A program made the position numbers and the translations under genes. A stretch of DNA of 64,000 nucleotides from Perognathus longimembris pacificus. Taxonomy: Eukaryota; Chordata; Mammalia; Rodentia; Heteromyidae. Each line of letters starts with the position of its first letter. Within the stretch, counting starts at the first letter, position 1. The notes under the pieces are model-generated. The model saw only the letters and a program-made list of their open reading frames with translations. It made no database searches and was not told the DNA's origin. The stretch lies in NCBI RefSeq assembly GCF_023159225.1, contig NC_063188.1, positions 37,376,021 to 37,440,020 on the forward strand, read 5' to 3'. Positions 58,398 through 64,000 of the stretch are shown in pieces.

Positions 58398-58550
58398 AGT
58401 TTTTTTTCTTGGAAACATTTTATTAGCCTATATTGGTTGTACATGAAGGGTTAATTATATATATTCTTACAATGTATTTTGATTATTCACCCTTTCATCA
58501 CTCTGTTATATTCCTCCTCCCTTAAAACAGTTGCTCTTTCTCTCTCTACT
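58398..58550 (-). mobile_element. Possible L1 3' end
   Basis: TTGGTTGTACATGAAGGGTT...CACCCTTTCATCACTCTG...CCTCCTCCC resembles antisense L1 3' UTR with its pyrimidine tract. Assigned by resemblance only. Confidence 0.35.
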
Positions 58551-58551
58551 T

Positions 58552-58778
58552 CTCTCTTTCTTTTTCTTGGGGCTTGAATTCAGGGTTTGGGCACAAGGTT
58601 TTGTGCTCAAGGCCAGTGCTCTACCACTTGAGCCACAACTCCACTTCCATCTTTTTGGTCTAATTGGATAAGAGTGTCACAAACTCTCTTGTCTGGGATG
58701 GGTTCAAACCATGATCCTCAGATTGCAGCCTCCTGAGTAGCAAGGATTGCAAGTGTGAGACACAGGCTGCTGGCTTTT
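58552..58778 (-). mobile_element. B1-Geo SINE
   Basis: Reverse copy with a pyrimidine-rich tail (TTTCTCTCTCTACTTC). Confidence 0.85.
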
Positions 58779-58911
58779 AAAGCAATTTCAACAGGTTTCA
58801 TAGTTGTATTTTCATACATGAATGTAAAGCATTTCAACCATAATCACCTTCTCTGCTCACCTTCCCATCTCACTGGTACTCACTGGTATCCATGGCCAAG
58901 TAGGATCTGTT

Positions 58912-59128
58912 TTTTTTATTCCTGTCACTCATGAGTGGTAGTGGGACTTGAACTTAAGAGTCTCTCATTCGCCACTTCCTTGGCTCATGGCTGGTTCTCT
59001 ACCACTTGAGCTACATACCTTACTTGGGGTTTTTGGACTTTTCTCCCCCAGCTGGCTTTGAACACTAATCCTCACATCTGTCTCCTGAGTAGCTAGAATG
59101 ACTGGGGTAAGCCACCTGTGGGAGCTAA
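58912..59128 (-). mobile_element. Old B1-ID composite SINE
   Basis: Reverse: GGGACTTGAACTTAAGAGTC...CTCTACCACTTGAGCTACAT (tRNA-like), then GGCTTTGAACACTAATCCTC...GAGTAGCTAG (B1-like). Confidence 0.6.
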
Positions 59129-59338
59129 ATCTGTGCTTTAAAAAATAGGAAGTAGTTTTCTTGCTCATCTTAAGTCACATTTTCACATATTGTATGTTCT
59201 CATATTTATGTTGAAATATTGCTATATTTCCATTCTAATATATGAAAAATAAAGTCGATAAATTGTTCTTCTTAGACTTTTGTGGTAAACTTTAGTTGGC
59301 TAGGGTATGCTTCTTTGTACTGCTAACACTCCTCCTCG

Positions 59339-59553
59339 GTCTGGGAATATGGCCTAGTGGCACGAGTGCTTGCCTCCTTTACATGAAGCCCTGGGTTCGA
59401 TTCCTCAGCACCACATAGATAGAAAATGGCCAGAAGTGGCGCTGTGGCTCAAGTGCCAGAGTGCTAGCCTTGAGCAAAAAGAAGCCAGGGACAGTGTTCA
59501 GGCCCTGAGTACAAAGCCCAGGACTGGCAAAAAAAAAAAAAAAAAAAAAAAAA
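59339..59553 (+). mobile_element. IDL-Geo SINE with a long A-tail
   Basis: Forward full dimer followed by about 26 uninterrupted A, a sign of a young insertion. It lies about 230 bp from the orphan promoter cluster. Confidence 0.92.
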
Positions 59554-59779
59554 ACCCACACAAAACAAAACAAAAAAACAATCCTCCAAGGTCATTTTGC
59601 AGCAAATAAAATTCTTGACAACAGAGCCATGCTTTGTTCCAGCAACCTGAACAGAGTTCTGCCAATTGCTTTCACCCTCTACTAGACCCTCTAGTTTGTT
59701 TTTTCGGATCATTGACTGCAGAGCAAAGGAGATTTTGCTTCCAAAGAAAGGTAAGGCAAGAAAGGGGAGGGCTATGCGA

Positions 59780-59890
59780 GGGCATTTCCGGTGGAAAGCA
59801 CATTGAGGTTGCCATGGAAACTTGACGTCATCAATGGCGACCCTGAGGACCCGATCGGCTTTTTAATGGAGAACAACGGGATCTGGTGAG
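59780..59890. promoter_or_regulatory. Orphan promoter-like cluster: ETS, RFX X-box and CRE
   Basis: In about 50 bp there are an ETS site (minus CCGGAAAT, near 59785-59793), a palindromic RFX X-box GTTGCCATGGAAAC at 59808-59821 and, one base later, a perfect CRE TGACGTCA at 59823-59830, followed by CpGs and CCGATCGG. On the plus strand a possible exon ends in ATCTG|GTGAGAATAG (donor GT at 59886-59887). No gene is recognised downstream on either strand within the window. It could be the surviving promoter of the dead TCEAL4-like gene (minus strand, 9 kb away) or the first exon of an unknown plus-strand transcript. Confidence 0.5.
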
Positions 59891-60274
59891 AATAGCAAGG
59901 TCTCACCTCCAGGTGTGTGGACTCTGCTGAGAGTTTGGGTGATTTTGTGGGGGGCTGAAATTCCGTGGGGCATGGGGAGACTCAGGGATCCCATACTGAA
60001 CTCGGCTTTGTGGGAGGTTTAGTGACCAGGAGAGATGAGGACGCTCCTGGCACCAGGGAATAGGAGAGGTGGAGAGGGGCAGTAATGCTGGGAAGGCATC
60101 TCTGAACACAGCGGCCCAATCTGTGTGATGGGGGTGAGAATGTGCACCAACAGGATCGCTTGGACCTTCAGCTATGATAGAATCATCACTAATGTCCGTA
60201 TAAATTCAGGCCACTTATTCTTTTTCATATTCATTGTTAGGAGATGATAAAAGAAAAAACAATGACCCTCATGA
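59886..60274. other. Unassigned DNA beside the orphan promoter
   Basis: G-rich on the plus strand; would be the first intron if the candidate exon ending at 59885 is real. Confidence 0.4.
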
Positions 60275-60510
60275 AAGCCAGACACGAGTGGCTCATGCCT
60301 GTAATATGGGTTGAGATCTGAATATTGTGATTCAAAGCCAGCCTGGACAGGAAAACCCATGAGACTCCTATCTCCAATTAAGCACCCCAAACCGAGAAGT
60401 AGAACTGTAGCTCAAGAGGTAGAGTACTAGCCTTGAGCCCCAAAGCTCAGAGACAGCACCCAGGCCCCAGGACCAGGAATTCAAGCCCCAAGGACTGACA
60501 ACAAATAACC
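60275..60510 (+). mobile_element. B1-Geo SINE
   Basis: Forward copy with a deletion in the head after TGCCTGTAAT. Confidence 0.85.
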
Positions 60511-60822
60511 TTTTGTATCTTCTGATTACTAAACCGTGTCTATGCCGTTGGTCACTTATTAGAGCCTAGCATGATGCAGGGAACCTAGTTCCTCCCAGCA
60601 GCTCTTATCTGGTGATTGAGGTCATATCAGTTGACCAAACAAGGCAGGTTTGAGGACTTGGATGATGATGACTACATAAGCTTCTGATCTGTGAAAGAGC
60701 AGTACTTAGGGGACCCTCACCACTTTCATTCCCACTTAGAGTGTCAGATCTCTCACCAGCGAAGTCATAAAATATGTTGTGGAATCTTCCCTTGACACTC
60801 ACAAATTGGCCTGACAAAATAT

Positions 60823-60909
60823 GTTACTTTGATCTCATCATTGTATGCATCAGTGGCTACATAATATAAGTTACTTTGATCTCATCATTGTATGCATCAG
60901 TGGCTACAT
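60823..60909 (+). repeat. 47-bp-period direct duplication
   Basis: A 40-bp unit (starts GTTACTTTGATCTCATCATT, ends GTGGCTACAT) occurs identically at 60823-60862 and 60870-60909, separated by AATATAA. Confidence 0.97.
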
Positions 60910-61079
60910 CCTATATAATAGCCCTTGAGTACTTTGTCATAGAGCAGTGAACATTTTGAGGAAGGAAAGTGATTTTTACATGCATTTGTAATAAGTACGT
61001 GCATTTTCTGACTGTACAAATAATATTCAGTGACCCTATGTTTGATTACCTATATGTGATTACTTATATATGTGGTTAC

Positions 61080-61126
61080 TTACATATATCTAATTATATT
61101 AATTATATGTGTATGTATGTGTGTAC

Positions 61127-61166
<40 letters not shown>

Positions 61167-61170
61167 CGTA
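61080..61170. repeat. TA/TG and (GA)n microsatellite
   Basis: AT/GT-rich stretch, (TA)9 then (GA)14 at about 61141-61166, replacing the tail of a B1-Geo. Confidence 0.92.
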
Positions 61171-61292
61171 TCACACTCTCTCTTGGCTTTTTAATTAGCT
61201 CTACCATTTGAGCCACTGTTCCACTTCTGGCTTTTTGCTGGTTATTGTAGATAAAGGTCTCAAGGATTTTCTGCCTGGGCTGGCTTTATATA
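61170..61292 (-). mobile_element. Partial B1-Geo SINE
   Basis: Reverse copy missing both ends: the Geo 3' part is replaced by (TA)n(GA)n and the head stops at GGCTGGCTTTAT. Confidence 0.75.
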
Positions 61293-61406
61293 TTGTTTTT
61301 TTTGAACAAAATTCCTGGCTCATAACTCCTTACCCATCTATGCTACAGATGCTAGAATTTCTCTTCCCCAAGATGGGTCATAGAAACTCTAATCTTCCTG
61401 TTCTCT

Positions 61407-61601
61407 TTTTTTTGCCAGTCCTGGGGCTTCAACTCTGGGCCTGAGCACTGTCCCTGGCTTCTTTTGCTCAAGGCTAGCACTATGCCACTTAAGTCACAGT
61501 GACACTTCTGGCTTTCCTATATATGTGGTGCTGAGGAATCAAACCCAGGGCTTCATGTATGTGAGGCAAGTACTCTACCACTAGGCCATATTCCCAGTCC
61601 C
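61407..61601 (-). mobile_element. IDL-Geo SINE
   Basis: Reverse dimer; imperfect duplication around CTTCCTGTTC / CTTCTTGTTC. Confidence 0.88.
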
Positions 61602-62310
61602 TTCTTGTTCCTTTTTTTTTTTTATCATGGACCTGGCCATCAAGAAATTTTTTGGGGCTGGGATACTTTCAGCTTAAAGAAAACTTTGTTCACAGAATGG
61701 GGAGGGAAGTACTTCTAGGAAAGAATTGATATTACAATCTCAAATTGCCAGAATGACTTAGTAAGTACACATTTCCACTCCCATCTGAGATGTACGTTAT
61801 TTCTATGTATAGAAGGAGAAAAACTCTCAGAACTCATTCCCTCCTACTGCTGTTCAACAGCATGTTTCTGACTTGAGGTGTGTAAAATTTTCACCAGCGA
61901 CCAAGCAAGCAGTGCTGAAACAGTGAACACTAGCTGGGTGTCCTCTAGTTCAATTTGATTTTGACACTATCATATGTTGAGAGCTCAATATCAAAGACTG
62001 CCTTTCCCTACTTCAGATGCAATTCACAATACCCAGGTTGTTTTACTTACATTTCTGACCCAACCAGTTCCCACAACCCCCTCCTCAGGTTTCATGAACT
62101 TACTTGAGCAGTTCATAGAACTAAGCAAAATGTGTTAACTTGTGTATTATAATGGATATTAAAAAGGTTACAGATTAAAAAAAAAACTTGTAGGGCGAAG
62201 AATGGGAGAAGGCACTCAGAAATTCTATGCCTTCTTTGAATACTATACTCCAGGAATCTTCATCTGTTCATCTACTTAGAAGCTTGTGAAAACCAGCTCT
62301 TTTGGATTTT
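61602..62310. other. Unassigned DNA
   Basis: No gene or repeat recognised. Confidence 0.5.
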
Positions 62311-62960
62311 TTTAAATAATTTTTTTCTTTATTGTCAAAGTGAAGTAGAGAGGGGTTACAGTTTTTTGTTTTTGTTTTTGTTTTTTTCCCCCAGTGTGAG
62401 GGCTTGAACTCAGGGCCTGAGCACTGTCCCTAGCTTCTTTTTTGCTCAAGGCTAGCACTCTACCACTTGAGCCACAGCACCATTTCTGGCTTTTTCTGTG
62501 TATGTGGTGCTGTGGAATCGAACCCAGGGCTTCATGCATGCTAGGCAAGCACTCTACCATTAGGCCACATTCTCAGCCCAGGTTACAGTTTCATATGTGA
62601 GGCAGTGAGTATATTTCTTATCCAACTTGTTACCTCCTCCCTCCCTCCCCACCCCCCGCTTCCTACCTCCCTCTTTCCCTCTCCCCCTCATGAGTTGTAT
62701 ATCATTGTTGCAATCATTTTCAACATGCCATATGAAACAGTACCCTTTTTTTTCTTTCGTATTCCCTTCCCGTGATTTTACCCCTGCAATCACTGTATCT
62801 GGTCTTATTACCCTGGATACTGTATACATGTGTATAAGAACTAAGGAAGAGAAAGGAAATACCAAAATCAAGAGACAGAGGATAAAAAGGCAAACCATTC
62901 CAAAAGCAATACTTACAAAACCATTTGGTGTAAACAACTGTATAACTCCTCATGTGTGTT
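62311..62960 (-). mobile_element. L1 3' end with an inverted 5' segment
   Basis: 62311-62364 and 62581-62755 are L1 3' UTR in minus orientation (same start as the 48282 fragment, C-rich tract at 62637-62690), interrupted by an IDL-Geo SINE. From about 62785 to 62960 the sequence turns round and matches L1 3' UTR in plus orientation (GGAAATACCAAAATCAAGAG, CCATTTGGTGTAAACAACTG, as at 44440-44520). This head-to-head arrangement fits twin-primed 5' inversion. Confidence 0.6.
62365..62580 (-). mobile_element. IDL-Geo SINE in an L1 3' end
   Basis: Reverse dimer with a GTTTTT-repeat tail; target duplication GGTTACAGTTT at 62354-62364 and 62581-62591. Confidence 0.9.
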
Positions 62961-63197
62961 TTTTTTGAGGGGGGGAGGAGCTGTCAAAGGGCTTTAACTG
63001 TGCACTTGAGAGCAGTCCCTGAGCTCTTCAGCTCTATACCACTTGAGCCACAGCACCATTTCCAGTTTTCTGGTGGTTAATTGGAGATAAGAGTCTCATG
63101 GACTTTTCTGCCCTGGCTGGCTTTAAACCGTGATCATCAGATCTCAGCCTCCTGAGTAGCTAAGATTAGAGGCATGAGCCACTGGTGCCTGGCTATG
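62961..63197 (-). mobile_element. B1-Geo SINE
   Basis: Reverse full copy with a G-run at its 3' end. Confidence 0.87.
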
Positions 63198-63431
63198 GAT
63201 TTTTTTAAATAGAGGCTTCATTACATAGATACAATTGATAGATGGAAAACTATGCACAAATGTGACAGGACAAAAACAATAGAATCTAATGCTAACAGAC
63301 TGGATGGGGAAACCACAAAGGCCTGCTCAGATTTTTCTTGGCAACTCTATACGGCCTTTTGATCTGTGGCAGGACACTTATTGAAATGAGAGTTTTATGA
63401 TCTACTATCAGACCGGATAGGTCAGATAACT

Positions 63432-63638
63432 TTTTTGGTCAGTCATGTCCCTGAGCTCTTTTGCTCAATGCTAGCACTCTACCACTTTGATCAACAGCTC
63501 CACTTCCAGTTTCCTAGTGGTTAATTGGAGGTAACAGCCTCATAGACTTTCCTCCCCAGGCTGGCTTTGAACCATGATCCTCAGATATCAGCCTCCTGAG
63601 TAACTAGGATTATAGTTGTGAGCCACCAGGGCCCAGCT
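63432..63638 (-). mobile_element. B1-Geo SINE
   Basis: Reverse copy with a shortened Geo part. Confidence 0.85.
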
Positions 63639-63648
63639 CAGAAAATTT

Positions 63649-63682
63649 CTTTTTTTTTTTTTTGCCAGTTCTGGGCCTTAAT
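63649..63682 (-). mobile_element. Truncated Geo 3' end
   Basis: T-run plus GCCAGTTCTGGGCCTTAA only; a severely 5'-truncated SINE next to a B1-Geo. Confidence 0.5.
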
Positions 63683-63808
63683 ATTTTAAGAATAAGAATT
63701 ACCCCAACTTTTGGCTCTTATACTGATACTACATTCCACATTTCCACATTCCCTAAATAACCAATTACTCATGTGCAACATTAACTAATTTCCTAGAATG
63801 TAATGGGT

Positions 63809-64000
63809 TTTTTGCCAGTCCTGGGGCTTGGACTCAGGGACTGAGCACTGTCCCTGCTTCTTTTTGCTCAAGGCTAGCACTCTACCATTTTAGACACAGT
63901 GCCACTTCTTGCTTTTTCTATATATGTGGTGCTGAGGAATCGAATCCAGAGCTTCATGCATACGAGGCAAGCACTCTACAACTATGCCATATTCCCAGCC
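63809..64000 (-). mobile_element. IDL-Geo SINE, reaches the window end
   Basis: Reverse dimer ending in GCCATATTCCCAGCC at the last base. Confidence 0.9.

Overview
Mammalian nuclear DNA, almost certainly from the X chromosome of a geomyoid rodent (kangaroo rat, pocket mouse or pocket gopher group). Two lines of evidence support this. The protein-coding content is two members of the eutherian X-linked BEX/TCEAL cluster (TCEAL1, TCEAL3) plus a wrecked third member (TCEAL4-like). The most abundant repeat, about 26 copies, is a dimer of an ID-like tRNA-Ala head and a second monomer, which matches my memory of the IDL-Geo SINE reported only from Geomyoidea.

Layout. 1-3400: SINEs, a (CA)n tract and unassigned DNA. 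3405-5400: TCEAL1 on the minus strand, with its whole reading frame in the last exon and a promoter near 5.35 kb. 6617-13566: an old full-length L1 on the minus strand with broken ORFs. 13.7-24.4 kb: dense nested SINEs in decayed older L1 sequence, plus one probable solo LTR. 24491-32529: a young full-length L1 on the minus strand with both ORFs open, a 39-base poly-A tail and a 16-bp target-site duplication; about 470 bp of non-L1 DNA lies inside the duplication and looks 5'-transduced. 33917-34416: a 500-N assembly gap that interrupts a SINE whose two sides read straight through. 34.9-37.0 kb: TCEAL3 on the minus strand with 5' UTR exons and a CpG-rich promoter. 37-50 kb: SINEs and old L1. 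About 49.9-50.6 kb: TCEAL4-like pseudogene, minus strand. 50.6-64 kb: more SINE/L1 mosaic, with an isolated promoter-like cluster (ETS, RFX X-box, CRE) at 59.78-59.89 kb.

How it fits together. The order TCEAL4-TCEAL3-TCEAL1 in the direction of transcription is, from memory, the order on human Xq22, so this is a conserved neutral backbone in which one gene has died. The TCEAL1 and TCEAL3 promoters share an E-box next to a CGTCAC element, consistent with common regulation of the cluster. Most of the remaining sequence is retrotransposon, and the L1 ORF2 proteins seen here are the presumed enzymatic source for the SINE insertions. I see no prokaryotic features, no CRISPR and no rRNA or tRNA genes. 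I did not find a convincing new biological system; the best leads are the intact L1 with its extra 5' DNA, the TCEAL4-like gene loss, the orphan promoter, and the observation that the Geo monomer is tRNA-Ala-like and is attached to two unrelated heads.
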